From positions 3,906,001 through 3,970,000 of the forward strand of contig NZ_CP043839.1 in assembly GCF_032878955.1 (NCBI RefSeq): 64,000 bases of DNA, given 5' to 3'. A model generated the notes under the pieces. The model did no database searches and was not told the DNA's origin. It saw only the letters and a list, made by a program, of their open reading frames with translations. Of this stretch, positions 53,174 through 61,499 are shown piece after piece. Positions within the stretch are counted from its first letter, which is position 1. Each line of letters opens with the position of its first letter. The stretch comes from Butyricimonas paravirosa. Lineage in GTDB: Bacteria > Bacteroidota > Bacteroidia > Bacteroidales > Marinifilaceae. The translations under genes and the position numbers were made by a program.

Positions 53174-53821
53174 ATGTTTACAGGTATAATCGAAGAAATA
53201 GGAACCATACGGGGTATCAAGCGGGGAAACCGGAGCGTGGTGCTGGAAGTGCAGGCAAAGAAGGTGTTGGAGGATTTGCACGTGGGGGATAGTATTGCCA
53301 CGAACGGGGTTTGCCTGACCGTGATCTCTTTTGCTAACGGGAGTTTCTGTGCAGATGTGATGCCGGAGACGATGCAGCGTAGCAATTTAGGAGAGCTGCA
53401 CGTCGGAGACCGGGTGAATCTGGAGAGGGCGTTGACGTTGAACGGGCGCTTGGGGGGACATATCGTGTCGGGTCATGTTGACGGGCTGGGGAAGATTGTT
53501 GGGAGAGAGAAAGACGAGAATGCCATTTGGATCATGATTTCAGCCCCGGCAGAGCTGTTGCGTTATATCGTGGATAAAGGTTCTATCACGATTGACGGGA
53601 TAAGCCTAACGGTCGTGGACGTGACGGATACGGGTTTTACGGTTTCTATTATTCCTCACACGCAGGATGAAACGACGTTAGTGAAGAAAAAGATTGGGGA
53701 CGTGGTGAACCTTGAAAATGACGTGATTGCCAAATACGTGGAGAAGTTAATGCGTCCGACAGCCCCGGTAGAGCCTAAAGGCGGGTTGACGTTGGATTTT
53801 TTGCTGGCGAATGGATTCTAG
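53174..53821 (+). CDS. ribE: Riboflavin synthase alpha subunit
   Basis: Dismutates two 6,7-dimethyl-8-ribityllumazine molecules into riboflavin. 215 residues with two lumazine-binding barrels: the first begins MFTGIIEEIGTI and has GDSIATNGVCLTV, the second has GGHIVSGHVDGLG and SITIDGISLTVVDV. It is separated from ribD by 82 bases of A/T-rich sequence with ACTAAAAGATAA and ATCTAAAAT repeats. Confidence 0.95.
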   Translation: MFTGIIEEIGTIRGIKRGNRSVVLEVQAKKVLEDLHVGDSIATNGVCLTVISFANGSFCADVMPETMQRSNLGELHVGDRVNLERALTLNGRLGGHIVSGHVDGLGKIVGREKDENAIWIMISAPAELLRYIVDKGSITIDGISLTVVDVTDTGFTVSIIPHTQDETTLVKKKIGDVVNLENDVIAKYVEKLMRPTAPVEPKGGLTLDFLLANGF

Positions 53822-53885
53822 GGAAGTTAAAAGGTAAAAACTAAAAGATAAAAGTTTAAGGAGATAAATTTAGGAGTATTGAGAT

Positions 53886-55139
53886 ATGGAAGAATTTAAA
53901 TTTAGTACGATTGAAGAGGCTGTTGCAGATTTGAGAGCCGGAAAGATGATTATCGCCGTGGATGACCCGGATCGGGAGAACGAGGGGGATTTGATTTGTG
54001 CGGCCGAGTTTGCCACGTTGGAGAACGTGAACTTCATGGCTTCTTATGCTAAAGGATTGATTTGTATGCCGATGAGCAAGGCTTTGACCACGAAGTTGGG
54101 GTTGGAACAGATGGTTGCCACGAACACGGATAACCATTGCACGGCGTTCACGGTGTCAATCGATCACGTGGACACGACCACGGGTATTTCCGCGTTGGAG
54201 CGTTCCGTGACCGCGATGAAAGCGGTAGAGGATAATGCGAAACCGGAAGATTTCCGTCGTCCGGGACATATGTTCCCGTTGGAGGCAAAGAAGGGGGGCG
54301 TGCTGGAGCGTATGGGACACACGGAGGCCACGGTGGACTTGATGCGAATTGCTGGGTTGAAAGAGTGTGGCTTGTGTTGCGAGATTATGCGGGAGGATGG
54401 AACGATGATGCGTACACCGGAGTTGAAGGTGTTTGCTAAAGCGCATGGAATGAAAATGATCACGGTGGCCGATTTGATCACCTATCGTCGGAAAACAGAG
54501 ATATTGATCGAACGGGTAACCGAGGCTGATATGCCAACAAAATACGGGGACTTCAAAGCCTACGGGTATGTGAACAAGATTAACGGGGAACATCATATCG
54601 CTTTAGTGAAAGGTGACGTGACAGACGGGGAACCTGTATTGTGCCGGGTACATTCGGAGTGTTTGACGGGAGACGTGTTCGGTTCTTTGCGTTGTGATTG
54701 TGGAGACCAGCTGGCCGAGGCCATGCGTCGGATCGGAGAGAGAGGTCGGGGAGTGTTGTTGTATATGCGTCAGGAAGGCCGGGGTATCGGTTTGATTAAT
54801 AAATTGAAGGCTTATCACCTGCAAGACGAGGGAATGGATACCGTGGAGGCGAATATCGCTCTTGGGTTTAAGGCCGACTTGCGTGAATACGGTACCGGGG
54901 CAGAGATTTTGGCAGATCTGGGCGTGAAGAAAATGATCTTGATGACGAATAACCCGTTAAAAATTAATGGTTTGACCGGATACGGTATTGAAATCGTGGG
55001 ACGTGAGCCGATTGAAATGACTTGTAACGAAAAGAACGAGTTTTATATGTACACGAAGTACAAGAAGATGGGACACATGATTCACGTGCGTCAGCGAGAA
55101 GAGATCGAGAAATTGAAAGAAGGATTAGAAAACAAATAA
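53886..55139 (+). CDS. ribBA: Bifunctional DHBP synthase / GTP cyclohydrolase II
   Basis: Supplies both precursors of riboflavin: 3,4-dihydroxy-2-butanone 4-phosphate and the ring-opened pyrimidine from GTP. 417 residues. The N-terminal RibB half has DDPDRENEGDLICAAE and TGISALERSVT. The C-terminal RibA half has HSECLTGDVFGSLRCDCGDQL with the zinc cysteines and RQEGRGIGLINKLKAY. Both active sites look complete. It lies 64 bases after ribE in the riboflavin operon. Confidence 0.96.
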   Translation: MEEFKFSTIEEAVADLRAGKMIIAVDDPDRENEGDLICAAEFATLENVNFMASYAKGLICMPMSKALTTKLGLEQMVATNTDNHCTAFTVSIDHVDTTTGISALERSVTAMKAVEDNAKPEDFRRPGHMFPLEAKKGGVLERMGHTEATVDLMRIAGLKECGLCCEIMREDGTMMRTPELKVFAKAHGMKMITVADLITYRRKTEILIERVTEADMPTKYGDFKAYGYVNKINGEHHIALVKGDVTDGEPVLCRVHSECLTGDVFGSLRCDCGDQLAEAMRRIGERGRGVLLYMRQEGRGIGLINKLKAYHLQDEGMDTVEANIALGFKADLREYGTGAEILADLGVKKMILMTNNPLKINGLTGYGIEIVGREPIEMTCNEKNEFYMYTKYKKMGHMIHVRQREEIEKLKEGLENK

Positions 55140-55150
55140 ATATAAAGACT

Positions 55151-55612
55151 ATGAATTTACTGGAAGGGAAATTATTGGCAGAAGGCCAACGAATTGGTAT
55201 CGTTGCAGGACGTTTTAACGAGTTTATCACGAGTAAATTGTTGGGTGGTGCTTTGGATGCTTTCAAACGTCATGGCGGAGATGAGGCAAATATTGATTTG
55301 GCTTGGGTTCCGGGTGCTTTTGAAATTCCGTTAGTGGCTAAGAAGATGGCTGAGACGAAAAAGTATGATGCCGTTGTTTGCTTGGGTGCCGTGATTCGTG
55401 GGGCAACTCCTCATTTCGATATGGTGGCTAACGAGGCAACCAAAGGGATTGCTAATGTCGGGCTGCAAACGGGAACCCCGATTATCTTCGGTGTCCTGAC
55501 TACCGACACGATCGAACAAGCTGTTGAAAGAGCCGGAACAAAAGCCGGAAATAAAGGTTTCGAGGCGGTAACTACGGCTATCGAAATGATTAATTTGTTG
55601 AAACAGATTTGA
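55151..55612 (+). CDS. ribH: 6,7-dimethyl-8-ribityllumazine synthase
   Basis: Joins the RibD and RibB products to form lumazine, the penultimate riboflavin step; it usually assembles as an icosahedral or pentameric shell. 153 residues, normal length. Visible motifs are IGIVAGRFNEFITSKLL, VPGAFEIPLVAKKMA, LGAVIRGATPHFDMVANEA and FGVLTTDTIEQAVERAG. It is the last gene of the operon, 11 bases after ribBA, and is followed by palindromic element 5. Confidence 0.97.
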   Translation: MNLLEGKLLAEGQRIGIVAGRFNEFITSKLLGGALDAFKRHGGDEANIDLAWVPGAFEIPLVAKKMAETKKYDAVVCLGAVIRGATPHFDMVANEATKGIANVGLQTGTPIIFGVLTTDTIEQAVERAGTKAGNKGFEAVTTAIEMINLLKQI

Positions 55613-55629
55613 TTTTTATAAATTGGAAA

Positions 55630-55816
55630 GGGACTGTCCCAAAGGTCATTTTCACTCAAAAAACTCCTCCGTCACTTCGTGCCACCTCCTCTATAAACAG
55701 AGGAAGAGCTGGTGACTCTTCCCGAAGACAGGGAGTATTTCAACTCTCCCTCTGTTTATAGAGGGAGTACGGCGAAGCCGGGAGGGAGTTTGAGAAATGA
55801 CTTTGGGGACAGCCCC
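55630..55816. repeat. Palindromic intergenic element 5
   Basis: Best preserved outer arms of the family: GGGACTGTCCCAAAGGTCATTT (55630 on) and AAATGACTTTGGGGACAGCCCC (to 55816). Internal TATAAACAGAGG modules repeat in inverted form. The left arm shares CAAAAAACTCCTCCGTCACT and the following bases with the complement of element 4's right arm. Confidence 0.9.
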
Positions 55817-55819
55817 TTT

Positions 55820-56026
55820 TTAGTTTTTGGGCATTCGTATATCTAAGAGTTCTCTAATTTCATTGATGGTGTATGTTTTCACGTCACCATTTGGGGATTC
55901 TTCTATCCCACCTTCTATGGATGCCATGTTGTCTGGAGCATTAAACCATGGATCGTTGCTTGGACTTGGGTTTGCGGTGTTTTCAAGCTCCAATGATTCT
56001 GTTTTTACCATTTCTGTTTTCTGCAA
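55820..56026 (-). CDS. Small hypothetical protein, antitoxin-like
   Basis: A 68-residue acidic reading frame. The middle and C-terminus (DPWFNAPDNMASIEGGIEES, then VKTYTINEIRELLDI) have the look of small Bacteroidota proteins that accompany toxins, with a DPWFxxPxN segment and a C-terminal helix for partner binding. No toxin gene is next to it, and its stop lies three bases from palindromic element 5. ATGs at 56026 and 56011 are possible. No full promoter match is seen. Whether it is expressed is uncertain. Confidence 0.5.
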   Translation of the reverse strand: MQKTEMVKTESLELENTANPSPSNDPWFNAPDNMASIEGGIEESPNGDVKTYTINEIRELLDIRMPKN

Positions 56027-56199
56027 AGGATATGCAATAGTATGATATATGCATGATAATCATCTTGTATTGATGTAAAATCTATTTAACGTGGTTCTTT
56101 AAAGCTCATACATATAAAATTTGTTCTTGTTTATTGTTTTGTTTCAATAAATAAGTATTTTCGTACATCTATAATTGTTAATAGTTGAAGGTGGGTTGT

Positions 56200-56757
56200 A
56201 TGGGAACATTAAACGAACAGGAGTTAAAGGAAATAGGGTGTCGTGTAAAGAGAGGTGATCATGAAGCTTTTCACACGCTTTATCGCTGTTACTTTGAACG
56301 TTATGTTCGTTATGCTGTTCGTTATACCTGCGATGTCGAGGAGGCTACGGATTTGGTACAGAATGCTTTTTTTTCGTTATGGGAGAATCTTTCCCAGTAT
56401 GACGAGAACAAGAACATTTTTCTTTATCTGTTGATAATCGTGAAAAATAATTGTCTGAATTATTTGCGATCGATTAAAATTAAGGATAGTCATGGAGACA
56501 AAATTGTGGAGGCAATGTTGTTTTCGGGGGTAGATGATGAAGGAGTGGATGATGATATTCGGGCCCGATTGAAACAGGTATTACAGGAACTACCGGACAA
56601 GGGTAGATTCGTGTTGTTGGAGCATATCGTGGAAGGGAAAAAGGTGAAAGACATTGCCTTGGAGATGGATGTGGCGGAATCTACGGTAAAAACCCATTTG
56701 AAACGTTCGTTAAAGTATTTGAGAGAACATCTGTCATTTATTCTTTTTTCCGTGTGA
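56200..56757 (+). CDS. ECF RNA polymerase sigma factor (uptake locus C)
   Basis: ECF sigma factor of about 185 residues. Region 2 is AFHTLYRCYFERYVRYAVRYTCDVEEATDLVQNAFFSLWENL. Region 4 is LPDKGRFVLLEHIVEGKKVKDIALEMDVAESTVKTHLKRS. ATG 56200 is preferred to a TTG at 56185. A near-consensus promoter (ATTG-N19-TATTTTCG) lies at 56133-56163. It controls the following FecR-SusCD genes by analogy with loci A and B. Confidence 0.9.
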   Translation: MGTLNEQELKEIGCRVKRGDHEAFHTLYRCYFERYVRYAVRYTCDVEEATDLVQNAFFSLWENLSQYDENKNIFLYLLIIVKNNCLNYLRSIKIKDSHGDKIVEAMLFSGVDDEGVDDDIRARLKQVLQELPDKGRFVLLEHIVEGKKVKDIALEMDVAESTVKTHLKRSLKYLREHLSFILFSV

Positions 56758-56869
56758 TGGTCCTCTTGGAGAAGTGTTCTTGAGATGCAGAACTTTTCTT
56801 TGAAAATATTTTAAAACATTGTCCCCCGTTTTGAATCTCCGTGTGTACTTGTGGTAAAATGAATCGAGT

Positions 56870-58036
56870 ATGCGTGAAGATAATTTTATAGAATGGAGAA
56901 TACTTGCCGGAAAACTTCGGGGAACTCTTTCAAGCAAGGAGGAACAGGAGTTTCAGGCTTGGTATGATGCGAGCATACGACATCGGAAATATTTCGAACG
57001 GCTGGGGAAGTTGTGGGATTCGGGGGAAGAGAGCGAGATCCGGGTGGATGTGGAGGCCATGATTCGTGACTTTGACAGACACGTGGAGAAGAGAAAGAGA
57101 ATTTCGATCCGTCGTCGCTGGATACAAGTGGCAGCCGTGGTAATTCCTCTGATCGTACTGGGGACCGTTATTTATTGGAATCGAGGGATGAAACCGGTAG
57201 AACAGGTTGCTGTTAATACGTTGTTGATGCCGGGAGAGAGCCGGGCGAAATTGACTTTGTCCGACGGGCGGGTGGTATTGCTTGATAAGATGCAAAAGGA
57301 TGAAACCATGATTGATGCGGGTAATTCTTTTATCCGGAGGGGTGAAGGACGGGTGACCTATGTCAAAGGAAGCGAGAAATCCCCGGATAAAGTGGAGTAC
57401 AACACGATGGAAGTACCTCGGGGTGGCGAATACGTGCTGGAATTGAGTGATGGTACCCGGGTGTGGTTGAATTCTCAGACACGCCTGGTTTACCCGACTT
57501 GTTTCGTGGGTTCGGAGAGAGTAATTGAGCTTGATGGAGAAGCTTATTTCCAGGTCGCTCGTGACACGACCATGCCTTTTGTTGTCCGGGTAGGCAAGAA
57601 TGCAGTACGGGTATATGGAACTTCATTTAACGTGAGTGCTTATCGGGAAGATGCCAATATGATAACAACGCTGGAAACCGGAAGCGTGGGACTTTGGGTT
57701 GGGGAGAAAGAATATCGTTTGGTCCCCGGGGATCAAGCTGACGTGACGGTTGCAACCGGAACTGTTGTTAAGTACAGGGTGAATGCGGATGCGTATTGTT
57801 CCTGGAGAAACGGAACATTTATTTTTGAGGAAGAACGATTGGAGAGCATATTGAATCGTTTGTCCAGATGGTATAATGTGGATATATTTTATCAGAACGA
57901 GTCTATCAAGGATTTGCATTTTACTGGGGATCTGGGGCGGTATGAAGATTTCATGGAGGTGCTGAAGTTAATCGGGTTAACCACGAATGTCGAATTTGTC
58001 GTAAATGGAAGGAATATTATCGTGAAATACAAATAA
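56870..58036 (+). CDS. FecR-type anti-sigma factor (uptake locus C)
   Basis: Anti-sigma regulator of 388 residues. Membrane helix near 84-100 (WIQVAAVVIPLIVLGTVIYW), FecR domain with VPRGGEYVLELSDGTRVWLNSQ and YGTSFNVSAYR, and DUF4974 module (EERLESILNRLSRWYNVDIFYQN). The C-terminus is close to that of the locus A FecR (SQRLEDIMLLISKWYDVDVFYQN), supporting common origin. Confidence 0.92.
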   Translation: MREDNFIEWRILAGKLRGTLSSKEEQEFQAWYDASIRHRKYFERLGKLWDSGEESEIRVDVEAMIRDFDRHVEKRKRISIRRRWIQVAAVVIPLIVLGTVIYWNRGMKPVEQVAVNTLLMPGESRAKLTLSDGRVVLLDKMQKDETMIDAGNSFIRRGEGRVTYVKGSEKSPDKVEYNTMEVPRGGEYVLELSDGTRVWLNSQTRLVYPTCFVGSERVIELDGEAYFQVARDTTMPFVVRVGKNAVRVYGTSFNVSAYREDANMITTLETGSVGLWVGEKEYRLVPGDQADVTVATGTVVKYRVNADAYCSWRNGTFIFEEERLESILNRLSRWYNVDIFYQNESIKDLHFTGDLGRYEDFMEVLKLIGLTTNVEFVVNGRNIIVKYK

Positions 58037-58042
58037 AAAAGA

Positions 58043-58076
58043 GACCGGTGAAGAAACTGCCATTTCTCTGCCGGTC
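58043..58076 (+). promoter_or_regulatory. Stem-loop in the FecR-SusC leader (locus C)
   Basis: GACCGG (58043-58048) pairs with CCGGTC (58071-58076), with an inner AGAAA/TTTCT stem. It lies 31 bases before the susC ATG, the same position as in locus A. Confidence 0.55.
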
Positions 58077-58107
58077 AAAAATAATCATATTTAATTGAAA
58101 CAAAGTT

Positions 58108-61100
58108 ATGAAAAAAAACAATGTGTTGTATCCATTGCTTGGTCTGCGGGTACATTTAAATCGATGTTTGCCCATGAAATTGATGACCTTACTGGTTTTC
58201 GTCTTTTCTATACCCGCCTTTTCGGCCGCGTATAGTCAAGAAGGTAGTGTTAGTTTTTCTGCGGAAAATATGAGGGTGGAGGAGATAATTAAACACGTGC
58301 GGAGTATTTCGGGGTACAAGTTTTTGTTTAATCACGAGGAGTTGAGAACTGCGGGAACGAAGAGCGTGAAGTTTGCCAACACTCCGATTCGTGAGGTGAT
58401 GAATGAGGTGTTGAGAGGGACGAATTTGACCTATCGTCTGGAGAAGGACGTGATTGTCATTTATCCGATAGTCGTCACGGCACGGGATTCCGTGCAAAAG
58501 AGCGTGACAGTAAAAGGGGTTGTCAAGGATGAAAAGGGGGCCACGTTACCGGGTGTCACTGTTTTACTGAAAGGGACCACGATCGGGGTAACAACTGACG
58601 AGGATGGAAAGTTTTCTTTAACGATACCGGAATCTCCGAATGCGGAATTTCTTTTCTCGTTCGTGGGGATGATCCCGCAAACCGTTCTTTACCGTAATAT
58701 GCCGAAGGGTGATTGGACGGTGGTCATGAAAGAAGAGGTGATGGAGGTGGACGAGGTGGTCGTGACCGGATTATTGACCCGCAAGAAAAGCGGTTTCGCG
58801 GGAACAACAACCATGATCACGAAGCAGGAATTAGCCAAGGTGTCGACGGGGAATATTTTTACCACGATTTCGGCTATTGATGCGGGATTCAAGATTAACG
58901 AGAATAATCTGGACGGGTCTAACCCGAACGTGTTACCCGACTTTACTATCCGTGGTAAAGGGTCTTTTCAGAATGGGTCGACGACCCCTATTTTTATTTT
59001 GGACGGTTTTGAAGTGTCAGCCCAAAAAGTTTTCGACATGGATGTTAATCGTATCGAAAGTATTACCTTGCTGAAGGATGCCTCGGCCACGATTCTTTAC
59101 GGTTCTCGAGCATCGAACGGGGTGATCGTAATCGAGACGACAGCTCCCCAGGCGGGGAAGTTACGAGTGACTTACGATTTCAAACCGACCATCGGGGTGG
59201 TAGACCTGACGGATTATGATTTGATGAATGCCCGGGAGAAATTGCAGTACGAGAAAGAGGCGGGGTTGTATGAGTATGAGGGAAGTGTCGGTTACGAGGA
59301 GAATAATCGTCGGGAGCAGGCGAAATTGGATGAGTCATATTACACGAAATATAAAAATATTGTAGAGGGAGTGAACACTTACTGGTTATCTCAACCGGTA
59401 GAGTCCTCGTTCTCTCATGCTCATTCCATATTCGTGGAAGGTGGGGCGGATAACGTGCGTTACGGTATCGATGCCTCGTACAATCAGAATAAGGGGGTGA
59501 TGAAGGAATCCGGGCGTGATCGTTTGGGGTTGGGGTTTACCTTGATCTACCGGATAAAGGATAAGGTGACGATTCGGAATTATATGTCCTATGCTCACAC
59601 GAAGGCTTATAATTCTCCTTATGGCAGTTTTTCCACGTATGCTGCGTTGAATCCCTACGAACGGATTTATGATGAAAACGGGGAGCTGATTGCCAAGTTG
59701 AGCGACGGGACGACGAATCCCCTGTATGATGCTTTTTTGCCTAATCGCAATTTCACGAAGATGCAGGAGTTCACGGAACAATTGAGCGTGGACTGGTTTA
59801 TCCGGGAGGGACTACGTTTGAAAGGACAAATCTCGATCGTGAAAGGTGAAACCAGTGGGGAGAACTATAAGTCTCCATTCTCCGCGGAGTTTTTGAATAC
59901 CGTTTATAATTCAGAAAATCGAATGCAGGAATATCTTCCGATAGCAAAGCGTGGGTATTTGTCCATGACGGACGGGAGTAGCTTGGGGTATAACGGGAAT
60001 ATTACATTGAACTATAATACTCTGTTCGGGGAGAAACATATTCTTTACGCGGGTATCGGGTGTGAGGTGAAACAGGATGATAGTAATTCACATGGTTTCA
60101 CGTTAACCGGATTCCCGGACGATCGCTATTCCGACCCGGCTTTTGCCATCCAGTTCAAGGAAAATTCAAGAGCTACCAGTGACGAGAGTAAATCCCGTTC
60201 CATCGGTTTCTTCGCTAACGGGAACTATATTTATGATGATCGTTATTTTGCGGATGTATCCGTGCGTATTGACGGCTCTTCCAAATTTGGAGTAGACAAA
60301 CGTTTTGCACCTTTCTGGTCCGTGGGTGCCGGGTGGAACGTGCATAACGAGAAGTTCTTTAAATCGACAAAGGTGAGTATGCTAAAACTGCGTTATTCAT
60401 ACGGTGTAACGGGTAACCAGGAGTTCTCGGCTTACCAGGCCCAGACGATGTTCCAGTTCAACACGGATCGTTTGTATAATTCTTCCGTTACGGCGGAGTT
60501 GATGGGGTACGGGAATCCGGATCTGGAATGGCAGAACCAGTACCAATCGAATTTCGGGTTGGATTTTGGTTATGCGAAAGACCGTATTCGTGTGCAGTTC
60601 AACTATTATTTGAAAAAGACACAGGGATTGTTGACTACGATCACCGTGGCTCCTTCTCTGGGTTTCCCCTCGGATAACTACACGGCAAATTTGGGAGAGA
60701 TTCAGAATAAAGGACTGGAGGTGAATCTGAATGCCGTGATTATCCGTGATATGGAAAAGGAATTGGAATGGTCGGTGATGTTTCAGGCTGCCAACAATAA
60801 AAATAAGATTAGAAAGATCTCCACTGCCTTGAAAACGGTGAACGATGAGAATAATAAAAATACTCAAGTTCCAGGAGCAGTTTACGAGGAAGGCGAATCG
60901 ATGAGCGCGATTAAGGCTGTCCGTTCTCTAGGTATTGACCCGACAACCGGTAAGGAGTTGTTCGTGAAGAAAAACGGAGAACTGACTTACACGTGGGATG
61001 CGGAAGACAAAGTGATTTGCGGGGACACGGAACCCAAGGTCTTCGGGAACTTCGGAACCAACCTGTATTGGAAGGGCTGGAATTTGAATATGGTATTTAA

Positions 61101-61482
61101 GTATAATTTCGGTGCGGATTATTATAATTCGACATTGGCTCAACGGGTTGAAGGTGCCGATCCCGCAAAGAATGCAGACCGTCGGGTGTTGAAGGATCGG
61201 TGGAAAGAACCGGGACAACATGCTCTCTACAAAAATATAAAGGATTACAAGACGACTTATATTTCCAGTCGTTTCGTGCAAAAGGATAACACGGTGCAGT
61301 TGTCGACGCTCTCTTTGTCTTACGAGGTGAACAAGGCGTGGATCAGTCGGTTTGGAATGAATACGTTGAGGTTGAGCTTTTACATGAACGACGTGTTCCG
61401 AGCTTCAACCGTGAAGAATGAACGGGGAATTGACTATCCTTTCCAACGTAGTTTCGTGTTCGGGTTAAATGTCAGTTTTTAA
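58108..61482 (+). CDS. SusC/RagA family TonB-dependent receptor with STN domain (locus C)
   Basis: Outer-membrane transporter of 1124 residues, paralogous to the locus A receptor. Signal helix (LMTLLVFVFSIPAFSAAYS), STN domain (VSFSAENMRVEEIIKHVRSIS), carboxypeptidase-regulatory-like domain (GVVKDEKGATLPGVTVLLKG), SusC motif VDEVVVTGLLTRKKSGFAGT, plug with SATILYGSRASNGVIVIET, barrel ending RSFVFGLNVSF. Shared features with locus A include PNxLPxFxxRGxG and TPIFILDGFEVS segments. SusD follows closely. Confidence 0.95.
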   Translation: MKKNNVLYPLLGLRVHLNRCLPMKLMTLLVFVFSIPAFSAAYSQEGSVSFSAENMRVEEIIKHVRSISGYKFLFNHEELRTAGTKSVKFANTPIREVMNEVLRGTNLTYRLEKDVIVIYPIVVTARDSVQKSVTVKGVVKDEKGATLPGVTVLLKGTTIGVTTDEDGKFSLTIPESPNAEFLFSFVGMIPQTVLYRNMPKGDWTVVMKEEVMEVDEVVVTGLLTRKKSGFAGTTTMITKQELAKVSTGNIFTTISAIDAGFKINENNLDGSNPNVLPDFTIRGKGSFQNGSTTPIFILDGFEVSAQKVFDMDVNRIESITLLKDASATILYGSRASNGVIVIETTAPQAGKLRVTYDFKPTIGVVDLTDYDLMNAREKLQYEKEAGLYEYEGSVGYEENNRREQAKLDESYYTKYKNIVEGVNTYWLSQPVESSFSHAHSIFVEGGADNVRYGIDASYNQNKGVMKESGRDRLGLGFTLIYRIKDKVTIRNYMSYAHTKAYNSPYGSFSTYAALNPYERIYDENGELIAKLSDGTTNPLYDAFLPNRNFTKMQEFTEQLSVDWFIREGLRLKGQISIVKGETSGENYKSPFSAEFLNTVYNSENRMQEYLPIAKRGYLSMTDGSSLGYNGNITLNYNTLFGEKHILYAGIGCEVKQDDSNSHGFTLTGFPDDRYSDPAFAIQFKENSRATSDESKSRSIGFFANGNYIYDDRYFADVSVRIDGSSKFGVDKRFAPFWSVGAGWNVHNEKFFKSTKVSMLKLRYSYGVTGNQEFSAYQAQTMFQFNTDRLYNSSVTAELMGYGNPDLEWQNQYQSNFGLDFGYAKDRIRVQFNYYLKKTQGLLTTITVAPSLGFPSDNYTANLGEIQNKGLEVNLNAVIIRDMEKELEWSVMFQAANNKNKIRKISTALKTVNDENNKNTQVPGAVYEEGESMSAIKAVRSLGIDPTTGKELFVKKNGELTYTWDAEDKVICGDTEPKVFGNFGTNLYWKGWNLNMVFKYNFGADYYNSTLAQRVEGADPAKNADRRVLKDRWKEPGQHALYKNIKDYKTTYISSRFVQKDNTVQLSTLSLSYEVNKAWISRFGMNTLRLSFYMNDVFRASTVKNERGIDYPFQRSFVFGLNVSF

Positions 61483-61499
61483 TTTAAATGGATCAGGTT

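Noticed and set aside
16611..56869. A shared ECF-sigma promoter motif upstream of the three fecR genes
   Set aside because: AAC and CGTGT/CGTCT elements appear in all three gaps, but their spacing (about 18, 22 and 31 bases) is inconsistent, so I cannot support a common promoter by eye.
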